Origin: Daphnia carinata
Lineage: Eukaryota > Arthropoda > Branchiopoda > Diplostraca > Daphniidae
Reading direction: 5' to 3'
Length of the DNA: 64,000 nucleotides
NCBI RefSeq assembly: GCF_022539665.2
Contig: NC_081336.1
Span: 2,108,001-2,172,000, forward strand
The position numbers and the translations under genes are program-made. Each line of letters opens with the position of its first letter. The first letter of the stretch is position 1. The notes under the pieces were generated by a model. It searched no databases. It worked only from the letters and a program-made list of their open reading frames with translations, and was not told where the DNA came from. Positions 13,101-25,666 of the stretch are shown in pieces.

Positions 13101-14004
13101 ACAGGTCTTTTTTTATTGTAATCATTAGGGCTGATTGCCGATCGAATCTCGTAAACGATTGTGGTATAGTTGACAAACTTGTAACGGCAAGTATTATTCT
13201 TGGAATTGGAAACCAACTCGTGTCCTCGTTGCCTCTTGAAAATAAAACTGTAATCAATTCTACGCAGAACAACAATATGGTAAGACGCGTTCGGTGCGTT
13301 TCATTTGTTTTTTCCTCGACATCAAACGCTCAAGGCGCGCAGAAAAATCTGTCGTCTGCTGGTCCGACATGACTCACCTTCTGTGGAATCCTCCTGGCTG
13401 GCTAAGAGGGGAGAAAAATAGTTTGTGTAAGCACGTATTCTTCAAAGAAAGGAAAAAGGATCCACTACAGGTGTTCTTAAACTATTTTACCCGATTTCGG
13501 TATTCAATTGGCAGAGATTGGTGTGGAATGAGGTGGAGAAAATCCTTGAAATCCTTCGTGTCAATATCGAACTTTTCGTTTCGACCCCGAGAACGATGGC
13601 TTTTCAGAAGTCACCCATCATTTCGAATTGTGTTTCGTTTTTTTTTACCTCAAAATTTCTTAAATCACCCCAACTTCCAAATGGAAAATTCTCTTCTGAA
13701 ACGAAGGGGGGATGAAACAGAAAAAAAAAGAGATGGCTAGACCAAATGGTGCGACCAATAGGGAAGCTTGAGGGTTGGTTCATTGTCTGGTCACCTACGA
13801 GTCGATAGGGGAGAGTTTACCTACAGCAGCCAACAATCAGCCACCATTAGACCAACAGGTCGTTGTCAAGTCAAGTTGTGCTCAGCACTCCGTTTCCAAG
13901 TTTAAACGAGAAAATGGGCGTGTTTGTGACAAGTTTCAGGTAAAGTTATCTAGTCTACTGATACAACGTTCGGAAGTGTGAAAACAATTTGAGAAACATT
14001 CGAC
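10130..14004. other. LARP4 3' UTR/flank and upstream region of the first DLK gene
   Basis: Strongly T-rich, with many homopolymer runs. ORFs of 110-159 codons on both strands have biased Phe/Ser/Leu or Lys composition and no family resemblance. An AATAAA lies at 13241-13246, over 3 kb past the LARP4 stop, so it may not be that gene's polyadenylation signal. Sequence ending in CAG just before a GTAAAG at 13940 could be a 5' UTR exon of the DLK gene. I see no coding exon here. Confidence 0.5.
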
Positions 14005-16741
14005 ATGGCTCAACCAATGGATAATCACGTTAATTTGGATATTCACCTGAGCGTTATGACAGCTCGTGAATCTCGTAACGCTCCATCTACCATCCAAGTC
14101 CACAACCTCTGTCACAAAGGGTAAGTTAACTTATCACCTTTTTCATGTGTGTTAATTAATTATACGAACCACAATCCTACAAAAACGTGAGATTTTTTTT
14201 TCTTGGCTGTCATCCAACATAAAAATGGCTTTTTATGTTTTTGCCTGAGGTGAGAGGTCTACGAAAAGGAAAATCAGGTCGGGTTTGCGGCATTCAAGGG
14301 TGGAATAGCCGCCCGAGGGGACTGAGAATGTAGAGGAACCTTTTCTTTATTATTGTTCTTGTAAGCGATGTTTTTCTATCCGACATGTTTTTCGGTTGAC
14401 TACCTGTTCAGTCTTGACTGCCGGGGGATACTTTAGGGGTTAAACTTTCTATTTTTAGGATCACTTTTGATTCCCAAACATCTTAAGCAAAACCCTTGGT
14501 GTAACTGCATAACATTTTAATAACAAAACACTTTATTGTTGAAGAATGGATCAATTAGGTCATCCACACAAATCTTCGGCATTAGAAACCTTGAATCCGT
14601 CGCCTTCACTGCCAGTGGCCAATCAAACGCTGATTTGCTCTTCACCGGCCGGTCCATCAGCTGGTCATCATTTGTTAGCCACAGAATCTGATTTAATTGA
14701 GTCTCGTCCAGCCGGTTGGTTTGATGGATTTTTCGGCCGCATCCGTTCAGTTTTCCGCAGTTGGGACAACATTAGCTGCAAAGGTATTTTCGAATTTAAT
14801 TAATTACATTGCTTTAGTACAAATTTGTTGTATTTTAGGTGATGAATGGGAGATTCCATTCGAAGCACTTAGCGATCTCGAACATTTGGCATCCGGAACG
14901 CAAGGTGTCGTTTACAAAGCCCGAATGCGCAATGAGATCGTGGCCGTCAAGAAAGTTGACGATAAGAAAGAGGCTGAAATTCCTGTTCTTCGTCAACTCA
15001 ATCATCCAAACATTATCCGTTTCAAGTAAATAAATTTCACGGTTGGCTCAACATTCCCAAATATTAATTCTCTTAAATCTTAGAGGAGCGTGTAATCAGG
15101 CGCCTAATTATTGTTTGGTGATGGAATACTGCCCAAATGGGACGCTGTACGATTTTCTACGTAGTGAAAATGAATTATCGCCCCAGTTGACCTTCGAATG
15201 GGCCGTTCAAATCGCGTCTGGTATGCACTATCTCCATCAGAACAACATAATGCATCGTGACCTGAAAAGCCCCAAGTAAGTACAAACACAAAAGGATTCC
15301 GGAAATTGTTCTTGCCTTATCTTCACCTCTTTTTGTAAATGTTTGTTTATTCGTTGCCTAGTATCTTATTGGATGGAAATAACGTGGTCAAAATCACCGA
15401 TTTTGGAACATGTCGCACTTTCAACAATCACAGCGTTTTAATGACAGTTATCGGCACGTACGCTTGGATGGCGCCCGAAGTCATTTGCAAAGACAAATGC
15501 TGGAAAAAAGTTGATGTTTGGTAAAAGAATTATTCCTCGTATTTTTTCTAAATTATTGAAATTTACATTTTTCATAAAGGTCTTACGGTGTGGTGTTATG
15601 GGAACTGCTCACGAGAGAAACTCCGTATCGCGATCAAAGTTACGGAGCCATCATTTACGGTGTGGGTAGCAACCGGCTGCAGTTACACCTTCCATCGACC
15701 ATTCCGCCAGGCTTTTTACGTTTGCTGGAAATGTGTAGGAGACAAGTTCCACGTAAAAGGCCATCCTTTTCAACGATTTTACTTCTTCTGTCGAGAGTGT
15801 CGACAGAATTAATCGACCAAGATCCAGGACATTACGCAAATCTACAACTCGAATGGAAAATGGAAATCCGTCCGTCTTGTTCCAGCCGTGATAAATGCCA
15901 TTCAACTGTTTCTAACGATTCGTCTTATCAGAAAGATTGCCAGCAATCTATCGATGTATTTGATGGAAATCACAACTACAATAATAACGATCCTTATGGT
16001 GAGCATCCGTTGTTTAAACGGCTGGCTCAAATCAGACATGTGGACGAGATACACGACCTCCTCGCAGAGAAGATGGCCGAGTTGATGCAAAGCGAAATTT
16101 ACCATGAAGTCGCTTACCTTACAGCCATTCTTAAAGAAATTCAAGTGAAGCCAAAAAGCAAGCCAATGTAATTTCTTTAAGTATTTTACAGCACATTTTG
16201 TGATCTAGTAATTATTATTAATTTTCAGACGGATTAAACAGCGCAAAAGGAGTTACAAGAGAAATGGTGTTAAAAGGAATTATTCTGTTAAATCAATCAA
16301 GGGTCGATTGGAATCACCCGCTTTAGGACGCCAAGATTCCTCGCGAGTGGACAACAATTCTTGCCAATTTAAAGAACATAATCTGCAGGATGGGCCCAAC
16401 AGCTCCGCTGCAGCGTCAGGTGTAGTCCAATCGAGTTGGGAGACGTGTTCTGACGACGATGAAGAGCAAACCAATTTCACGCTCGCCCAAAATCAAAAAG
16501 CCTTTCTTCGCAAAAGGTTTGTATTGAACCTTTTCTGTTTATCTTATTTTTTTTTTTAAGGTTTCGTTATAATATCATATTTCATTATGTGCACATTAGC
16601 GTTGGGCGGAATCCGATCCGGACGCGCAGGCCTTTCAAAGACCGTCCTACTTCTGCCTATTCCGGAAATTCCACCGAAGAAAATCGCCTTTCACTTCTAT
16701 CCGACGACGACGGTGTTGCTGGAAACATGTCGGATTTGTGA
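14005..16741 (+). CDS. wnd: DLK/LZK-type MAP3K (wallenda-like), short tandem copy A
   Basis: Mixed-lineage MAP kinase kinase kinase of the MAP3K12/13 family; such kinases activate JNK/p38 cascades in axon injury and synapse growth. Exons 14005-14120, 14545-14783, 14839-15025, 15084-15275, 15362-15520, 15580-16167, 16229-16516 and 16600-16741 give 636 residues. The kinase domain starts at the family hallmark DEWEIPFE (residue 120). The P-loop reads LASGTQGVV (first glycine replaced by Ala), the catalytic Lys is K156, then HRDLKSPN (from 238), DFGTCR (from 258), WMAPEVI and WELLTRETPYRD. After the kinase, a Leu/Ile heptad-like helix leads into a Lys/Arg-rich segment and a C-terminal block (SSWETCSDDDEE, VGRNPIR, FKDRPTS) shared with the neighbour copy. 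It lacks about 300 residues present in copy B between zipper and tail. Intron phases match copy B through the kinase domain, showing tandem duplication. All catalytic residues are intact. Confidence 0.93.
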
Positions 16742-19700
16742 TGTCCTTTTTTTGGGTTTAAATAATCCGATTTTTGTTGTTCGGATTTTTTTTTTACGTA
16801 TTCAGTTATTTGCATAGTGACGTAGGTTTTGCCCAGACCAGTTTTTTTAATCAATTGTTGACATCAATTTTTTTTTTCTCGACATTTTTTAATTCCGGTT
16901 TTACCTGTTAAAGAGTTCTGGGTGTTGCTCAAGGCAAATAGGTTAGTTACATTTATTTATATTATTTTAATCATTTTTTTTTCTCGTTGAGTGCGAATTT
17001 CTTAATTTGCAGCTGTTCATCAAAATTGATCGTGTTAAACCCACCAATTGTGTCTTATTTATTCTTTACTTTTTGACGAGTGCCCTATGTGAATCATATA
17101 AATCAAATAATTCTCCTACATTGCCAAGAATTTCGAAAAACCTTCGAAAGTTGTTTGCCAAAATAAACACGGGTACTTTTAAATTTTTAATTGTAACGCG
17201 AAAATTTTTTTCCACGGGAAAAAAAACAAGAAAAAAATATTTCCTTTCGCAATTAGTTTATTGACGGATGTTTGTCAACGCGGGGTTTGAGATTAAGAAA
17301 CCTTCGCTAACGTTATCGTATAAAATGGGATAGGTAAAGTTTGACGTGGGAGGAGATCAAAGTACTGTACAACATACTGATGTGGTAGTATCTCTAGAGA
17401 TTATAATGCCTAATTAAACCATTAATCTTTCTGCATTTTCCTCGCAGACAGACACGAAAAAGAAAGATTGAAAAAATGGTGCCATCGTGACTATGGAACC
17501 TTGAATGTTGGGCGTAATAATTCGACAACGAAAAATAAATAGGGCAACAACGCACAACAACAAAATTGTAAATTTAGTTATTCCTTTTTTACAAGTTCTT
17601 GTGGGACGTTGAAATGTATATCCATCACATTCACCTGGTCACTGTGTATGAAAAACAACAGTTATAGTTGTTATCAAGACTATTGATCAAATATCTGATC
17701 TTAGACATGAATAATGCACAAGTAACGAAAAGGCGTTGGTTTCGCGAAAGGAATAAGCTAACCAAATTTGGATTACTCAACTTTCTAATTAAACAAAAAA
17801 TTGCGTGCTTCATATTTTTCTTTTCTCGTCTTTGGACGTTTTCATTAAATGCAGTATCTCCTTTAATTTTAATTTGACTGACCTGCTTATCTTCCACTGG
17901 TTACATGATGACGTCTCGCGGTTAAATATTATGGCGGTCACAGATGTTCACAATTTCACGTAAATGGCTGAAAACCAATCCGGATGCAGTTTCTTATAAG
18001 TACATCACGCTGTACTTTTTTTTCCTTGAAATGGCACATACACTCAGCAGACGACAGAAGGTCACGTTTTAATGCACGTAAGTATGGGGAGGATGGGGGA
18101 CCTTTTGCAAAACCACAGTTACCAGGCGATTCGTGAAGGGGAAACTTTAACGCTAGCTTTCAGAGTGGTCATTCCTGGAATCGGAAGCCTCATTAAAAAA
18201 AATGTTATTTTCTCCTGTTTCTTAGGAATTGTCGCTGTAAATACATCCTTCTGCTAACTGCTGTGCCTTAGATATAATCGATAATAAGCAAAATTGATAG
18301 TTAATTCTGTGTCTTTTTAGCGAGAAGTGGCAAGACTGCGCGTGTGTTTATTAGTTACGGGAAGATTTTCTCTTCGTACTCGGCGTGGGTTGAACACCTG
18401 GATGAGTCATACACTTCCTATAGAAACAGCTCGAGGCAAAACGAGACAGGGAGAAAAAAAAAGGGGGTGAAGGGGAGGCAGCATACCTTTTGTGGATGGA
18501 ACAAACCAAGAAAGTCCCTTTCCAACAGGTAAATGTCTTTTAGTGTTTTTGTTTGCTTCCTCATTTTAACCTTGATGGCGCCTGTTACATTTGAACCAGA
18601 AATCTGATACGCAGTTTAAATGCATCTACTCAAAATTAAGAAAGAAATCCTTGAAAACAATCTCCCCTTTTCTACCCTCTTCTATTCTAAATAGAACGAA
18701 AATGTGTGAATTTGCTTGTTAACCAGTAAAAATCCTTGGACGGTACAGCATGCCACGTATTGAAAAAAAACCTAAAGTAACGTCTGTGCACATTTCGTTC
18801 TCAATGTCAAACTTTTTCGCCCGACCCGGATTACTTTTTTTTTCTTTTGTTTTCCCTACGTTAGGAAAACAAACTTAAAATGCAGACAGGATAAAGAGAG
18901 AGGCTGGACATTAACCTCTAGACGGATGGATCCAGATTTGGGGGGTTTCATTTTCAAATATCATTTCTCTTTTTTTTTATGTTTGAAAGAGGGATCCTTT
19001 ACCCTCGAGTACACAAAATGTTCTCTCTCACCCTCCCTCCATTGCGTACGTTTTACATAAACACCTGCGGTTATCACTCTACCTAAAAACCATAAAACGG
19101 CTAATGAAATTCAACTAAGTACCGAGTGCACAAAACAAACGCGTTTCCTTACGTCATTGCATCCACGCACAAATATTTGTTTTTGTAAACTGGACTATAG
19201 AATCTTGTCCGTTGATAAGCTCCCAGAGGTAAATTTTTGTTTTATCTTTGTACGTGGTTTTTTTTGTACGAAAAAAAAAGTTTGGGTCAAAGTAAAGGAT
19301 CCGATTCAATCTAGTAAATTGCATCAGTCGTTCCATATACCTGTCCACGATCGGAAGAGGGAAAAGGGGCGGAGACATCAAGTCTCCTCCTTTTCCTAGA
19401 GGTATGTAGACGGGGTATATTCCACGATAGCAAGTGCCCGTGTGGGGGGAGGAAAGAAAAGTCTCGGCCTCGAGCACGTTATTAGTCTGCTGCACGTTGC
19501 CCAGTTCAGTCGTGTTGTTACTCTTTCGTGCCTGGGTGTAGAAAAAAGAAGCGTGTGAATTTTTATCTTACAGAGAAAAGAAGCAAATTCGTTTTTCAAA
19601 CCAGTGACAACTAGCGAAATTTGAGTTTGACATCATTTCTCCCACTTTTTTGTTTGTGCATCGCAAACAAAATTCGTGTGTACTTTTTTTTTACTCGTGA

Positions 19701-20073
19701 CGAAACCCATTTTTATGACGTCTCCTATCTTATCAGTGGTTTATCACCGTAAAATAACCTTTCAGTTTTATCTCGTGTTAAATTAGGAAATTAAGAGTTT
19801 TCTAGTGACAATAATAACAGAAAAGAAGTGGCAAATCGAATGCATCATCACCGTTGTCAGCGCCGTCTGCTGGCTCGAACATCGTATTGATCGGTCCGCC
19901 TTCCCCCTCCACCGTCTTGTGTGCCGGCCATTCAAAACGCTGCGTGTTTGTTGGCGGCTGCGCTGTTTCGCAGAAGCCAGCATCCAGTCGACCGTGGAAC
20001 ATGATACAGTCTTTTCACCAACAATAAGGAAAAACCCCGTGTGAGTGAAAACGAAGAAAATAAAGCAGCCGTC
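16742..20073. other. Intergenic region between the two DLK copies
   Basis: AT-rich. The short ORFs on both strands are not recognisable. It should contain the 3' UTR of copy A (AATAAA at 17534-17539) and the promoter and 5' UTR of copy B. No copy-A-like coding sequence repeats here, so the duplicated unit does not extend recognisably through the spacer. Confidence 0.5.
17534..17539 (+). promoter_or_regulatory. Candidate polyadenylation signal for DLK copy A
   Basis: AATAAA hexamer about 790 nt past the copy A stop codon, followed by CA-rich then T-rich sequence. It is the first canonical signal I noticed downstream, but the assignment is by position only. Confidence 0.4.
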
Positions 20074-23000
20074 ATGGCTCACGCGATGGATCTGAATTCG
20101 AACAACGTCACGCCGGAATTAACTCCTCCGGCGGCGCTCTTGGAATCTCGTAACGCTCCATCAGCCATCCACGTCGTCCGAAACGTGGGCCCTCCAAATA
20201 ATGTTAACCTTCAGTAAGTCTATTTTTTTCCTACTATTACAACATTATTTCGTCTAATTATTTAACGTACAATGTATAAATACCTAAGCGTGTTGACAAT
20301 CGTAGTTATCTGGTGCGACGACGTCACGTGAGAAACATTCCGATCCAAATGCAAATATTGCAGCTGCTATCACATAGTTTGACATCAAGCCACACACGCT
20401 GTGCACACCTGTTTTTTTTCAGTATTTGGGTGGGGACAGAGTCTCCTTTTGTCGCAATTGCCTAACAGACGCGGAAGGATCTGCCATAATACGTAGCAAA
20501 AAAAAAAAAAAGGGAACTCACCCTTTTAACGGTGGCAAACTGCAAGCGAGGTCGCTAGTCGTCGTTGTGCGTTGGATGTCGTCAGTAACGTTTGACACGT
20601 AGATTGTGCACAGCAAACGAGTGTGTGTTTTTTCTTCACACCATGTTGTTGCTGATTTGTTTCGGCTGTAGAAGCAGTAGCTCACTAGTAGCTAGCACCG
20701 CAGGCACTTCCGGCTCGTCCAGTAACGCGGAACGCCTAGATAACAGTAGCTGCAGCAGGTTCTAGCCTCAATTATTATCGTTTTCTCTTTTATGTTTTGT
20801 TTGTAAAGGTTTTAGGGGAAAGATTATGTAGGAAATTCACGATAGCGATTATACATTGAAAGTCATTGATGTGCAAACCTGTCGGAGAATGAGAGCGTGT
20901 CCACGTTCTCTCGTTTTTAACCGCGAAAAAAGTTTACGTAGCGAGACGTTAGCACGAAGCAAGGTCACTTGATTGAAGAGCTAATGAAATTGAAAATCGA
21001 TTTAGTAAGATTGATGGCCAAATGAAGTGAGCGGGGACATTATACGGCCGCAATAACTGGTTAAGCTCAACGTTAGGGCCATTGACTGAAAGGGAATGTT
21101 GCTGAAACAAGGTGGCCCAGATGTTCTGACGTCAACGCAAAACAATTAAGGGTTTTTTGGGGAAGGGAAACAGATAGAATAAAAAAATTCGAATGTCGGA
21201 TAAGGTGAACGACTGTGTTTTTCCCCGAAATCGAGTGACGTAGTTTTAAAAATAATTTGGTAAAAAGGGAAAGTCCTTTTTTTTTTTGTGGCCCTTAGTT
21301 TTTGTCCCTGTACTTTCAAAAGTTCTTAATTAAGAAACCGCTGAGCATTTGGGGGAATTTCCAGCGAGGGAATTAAAAGATAATTAGTTCTCTTGAATCA
21401 CAATTCATTAAAAGTGTTGTAACCTTTTCCAAAGGATGGGACATCGTCCTTCTGCGGGAGGTTTGAATCCATTGCCATCGGCATCGCTTCCGCCTCCTAT
21501 CCAGACCCAAGTTTGCTCCTCACCAGCCGGGCCATCGGGTCAACAGCATCTAGACGTTGTGACAACAACAGCTCATGACTTGGCCGAATCGCGAAGTGGT
21601 GGATGGTTGGGTGGGATTTTCGGTTGTTTTCGGCCAGTCTTTTGGAGTCTTACAGCCAAAGTGAATAAAGGTAATGCGATTGAAATCGGTACATTCTGAA
21701 GAAATCATCTTACCTGTTTAAATTCAAATTGAAAGATGAATGGGAGATACCGTTTGAATCATTGCGTGACCTCGAATGGTTAGCATCCGGAGCTCAAGGT
21801 ACCGTCTTTAAAGCCCGCATGCGTAATGAGATTGTGGCCGTCAAAAAAGTTAAAGACAAAGCAGAAGCCAATATTCGTGACATTCGCCAACTCCACCATC
21901 CTAACATTATCCATTTCAAGTAAAATATATCATTTTTTCTTTCCAAATTGTCTTACCAATTTGCATAATAAAATTCCTACACTTTAGGGGCGTGTGCACT
22001 CGAGCTCCTCCTTATTGTTTGATTATGGAATTTTGTCCAAACGGAACACTGTACAATTTTCTGCGTAACGATAACAATACGTTGTCGCCTAGATTGACTG
22101 TCGATTGGGCTGTCCAAATCGCTTCCGGAATGCATTATCTTCATCAAAACAAGATCATCCATCGTGATCTCAAAAGTCCAAAGTAAGTTACCAAACACAT
22201 AAAAACTTACAACACATTCTTATCTGGTTTGATTCAAGTGTCCTACTCGCTGATAATAATGTGGTAAAAATCAGCGACTTTGGAACGTGTCGGACTTGGA
22301 ATCAAATCAGCGTTGAAATGTCCTTCATCGGTACCTATGCATGGATGGCTCCTGAAGTCATACGCAAAGAACTATGCTCGGAAAAGATGGATGTTTGGTA
22401 AATTTCATAGATCAAATTAAAGCGACCTAAACAAAAATAGGACAATTAAACTTAATCTTTTTAAAAACAAAGGTCTTACGGTGTAGTTCTATGGGAGCTA
22501 CTCACCTGTGAGAGTCCATATCGAGACATTGACCAAGCGGCCATCATTTTCGGCGTTGGTAACAGCACACTTCACTTGCCTCTTCCGCCAACCGGTCCAG
22601 CCGGTTTCCTCTTGCTTATGCGGATGTGCTGGGATCCTAAACCGCGAAACAGGCCATCCTTTTCTTCCATTTTGCTCCACTTGTCGATCGCTTCCGCCGA
22701 TCTCGTCAATCAAGACCCGGAACACTACGCCAAGCAACAACAAGAATGGAAAAAGGAAGTCCGTTCACGGCCCAGCTACGTCGCTAAAGCAGGTTCAGCC
22801 GCTTCCAGCACGTACAGCAGCCGGAATCACCGTCGAGCGCAACTCTCATCCTCCAGCGATTCTCTGAACGACAATTACAATCCAAATAATAACAACAACG
22901 GCAACCAACAGACGACATACCAATTCGCGGAATCTGATGGATCTCAGGATCCTTTTGTAAGGCAAGCGGCTGAAATCAAGCACGTCAATGAAATTCGAGC

Positions 23001-24638
23001 CCTTTACGAAGAAAAGCTGGCATGTGTAAACAGCCTATTTGACGAAATGGCTACACTTAAAGCTATGCTCGAAGAGCAAGCGAGGAATAGGCCCAAGTAA
23101 AATAAGAAATTCTTTTTCTTTAGAAATCCTGATTAATCAATGAATTTTTTGTTTACAGGAGGAAGAAGCCAAGTAAAAGGAATTACAAAATGTACCTGGT
23201 AAGGCCCATTCAAGAACGCTTGACTGGATCAAAGAAATCATATTCAACCGCAGGGGAAACCGGTATCAGGCCCAGATCTGAAGTTTTTCTTGAAGTCGAA
23301 GAAGATTCAGGTCAGCCCGTCACGGTGCTACGACCGTTGCCCGGCTTGAGGTGCCATGATACGCCCCAGTTGGTCAACTACGGCAAACGTCGGTCGTGTC
23401 GCGTTAAAGTCCTTTCCCACTCCCAATCGCTACACAGGCGGTCGTGGAGCGTCGGTGGATCCAACGTCCATCAGACAATGATGCGACGCAGCGAATCACA
23501 CCTCCGTCGACTGGAACATGTTTCAGAAAACCCTTCAGCAACGCCTGGAACGCGACAGAAAAGCTCACGGCCAGGGTCTTCCGCTTCATCTTCCTCTTCT
23601 CGTTCTTCATCGAATCGACGGAATTCTGCTGCGCTGGTAGACGCTGGGACGCAAACAATCATCGAAGACGGACACGATCCAGTGGCAGAAAGCTGTTCCA
23701 TTACTCCCTCTGGAAGCCGGAGAAGTAAAGGTGATGGTTTGGAATCACCAGCTTTGATTCGTCAGAGACGAAGCCAACAACAGCAAACTGCCCAGGAATC
23801 CAGCGAAACTGAACCTGAGGTTGTTGAAGAGATTGAGGAGGAGACGTACAAATGGGAAAGAAAACGCGGTCGGGCTAGTGGAAGTAGTCAACACCTTTCG
23901 CTCTGCGAGGCGTCCAATCAGAGCGTCAACGATCCTCGCCAGATATCCTTGGGTAACGGCAGAAGATACACAGTCGACATGAGCCAATACACGTACAATG
24001 ATGCGTGGAATAAACGTGCACATCAGCAATCCGCATTCGATGGAACTCATCCTCCATTTTCTCAGGGCAAAGGTGCATATTGAGCTAAAGCATTTTTATA
24101 AATTTGACATAATCAGTTTAATTTCTTTAATCAATATTTAGCTTGTACATTACCAGCCAGGATGAACGCACTGAATCTTTCAAGACATTCCAGTTGGGAA
24201 ACGTGCTCCGAACAGGAAGATAATAGTCTTCCGGCGACCAAAAGTGTAACGTTTGATCCTACACTCCGACGTAGAAGGTATGTTTTTTTTTAATTTTAAA
24301 TTCAATAATGGTTTACGTTATTACCTAATTTCTGTTAATTTAGTTTGGGACGGAATCCCATCCGGTCGCGAAAATCTTTCAAGGACCGGCCCACTTCTGT
24401 TTATCCTGTCAAATCATCCGATTCGGTAGAAGAGAATCCCTCTTCACTTCCAGTTGATGCTGGAGAACTGTCGGATGTTGGTTTCTATTACGATCTAGAT
24501 GGAAACGTTCAGTCAGACGAGAAGGAAAAATCTATGACTTTTCTGGATTCATGTGGTAACATTGCAGCTACCTCGTCCAGTACTAACGCCAATTCATCAT
24601 GTCTGAATCTGGCCAATAGCGATCAGTCTTTTGCTTGA
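20074..24638 (+). CDS. wnd: DLK/LZK-type MAP3K (wallenda-like), full-length tandem copy B
   Basis: Second MAP3K12/13-family kinase, in tandem with copy A. Exons 20074-20213, 21435-21670, 21736-21919, 21988-22182, 22239-22397, 22473-23096, 23159-24072, 24142-24277 and 24344-24638 give 960 residues, close to vertebrate DLK/LZK length. Before the kinase lies the family block [17 protein letters not shown] (compare vertebrate GLFGCLRPVW). Kinase domain: DEWEIPFE from 126, P-loop [11 protein letters not shown]162, HRDLKSPN from 245, DFGTCR from 265, WMAPEVI, then [13 protein letters not shown]. After a zipper-like helix, a Lys/Arg segment precedes a long Ser/Gln/Glu-rich tail that includes a DAGTQT motif and LESPALIRQ, ending with the [29 protein letters not shown] block shared with copy A. 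Exon 1 of both copies shares ESRNAPS and an upstream MD. An alternative first or cassette exon may sit in intron 1. Confidence 0.93.
20643..20758 (+). other. Candidate alternative first exon / 87-nt cassette exon of DLK copy B
   Basis: Inside intron 1, the segment after a good acceptor (ends CTGTAG at 20671) is open for 87 nt (20672-20758), starts and ends in exactly the phase needed to sit between exons 1 and 2, and encodes a Ser-rich stretch ([14 protein letters not shown]). Reading upstream in the same frame without splicing reaches an ATG at 20643 in good context (CACACC before ATG), so it could also be an alternative first exon starting [14 protein letters not shown]. Its donor (GTTCTA) is weak. 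Copy A has no counterpart. Confidence 0.45.
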
Positions 24639-25666
24639 AACATATTCTATTTACTGTTGCCGACCAGGGAATGTTACTGCATAATTACGAAATTTCTTCC
24701 CAGTCGTCGACTATTTTAATTTTTTGTTTTTATTTTATTACCTGTCTGCATAGATGAATCCGAGCCAACTTGTCAAGCTTATCTTGCCAACCAATAACGT
24801 TTCGTTATTTCGTCTTCACATTCCCACCCACCGCTCGTTCGGTACCTGTGTATATATATTAAAACGTTAGTTTTGTTTTAAGATTGTTTTTTAGCAAGTA
24901 ACAACATTCAGCAACACTGAGAAACTATCTTTGAGCTGTTATGGTTTTGCAATGGTAGCTAAGGTCAGCTATGACCACCACACAGGTCAAATGCAACTTT
25001 ACGTTGGTGCAACGTAACAACGGGCCAAGAACAAGACAATGAAAGATTTTTCCTCTGCTCCCATAATGTTAAGCAATATGTCCTTAACGTACGTCACATA
25101 ATGCAACGTTTAAATAATATGAATGGCCAATTCCAGTAGTTTTGAAGGTCAACCACGAAAGATGTCTTTTTCACCTTTGCTCAGCTGTTCAGAATGAAAA
25201 TGTCTAGGAATTCTATGTACTTATACGCGCGAACTTGAGCTGTGATTTCAGTTGGTTACTTTCAAAACAGGCCAGTCAAAATTCCACAGAGTACACAAAT
25301 AATATTCGTGCAGATATGTTGTCTTTTTTCGATTGCAACTTTCGTTCCTGCCTTTGTACGTTTAAAATATTGTATAATATAATAGATCTTGTCGTCGAAT
25401 GGTTAGTACACAAGAACTAAAGCCTTTACATTTCCATCGCTGCTGTAATCACACGTGCCTTTCTTCTCCGCGTTGATCGGCGCCAACAATAGAACTGGTT
25501 AATAGGCGGCTGTTCAGCGGAAATGGCCTGTTCAGAATCACAAACAACGTTGACGTCATGGATTAATTCTTTCCATCCCGTCCCCTTCAATTCACCTGCA
25601 TTCCGTCATCGGTTCTCAGGGAGATATGGCGTGGCATTCGATAGGGTCATTACTTCTTGATCACAA
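24639..25666. other. DLK copy B 3' UTR and upstream region of the membrane-protein gene
   Basis: An ATTAAA at 24858-24863 is a possible polyadenylation signal for copy B. The rest is unremarkable AT-rich DNA with one E-box-like CACGTG near 25453. No coding exon was seen. Confidence 0.45.
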
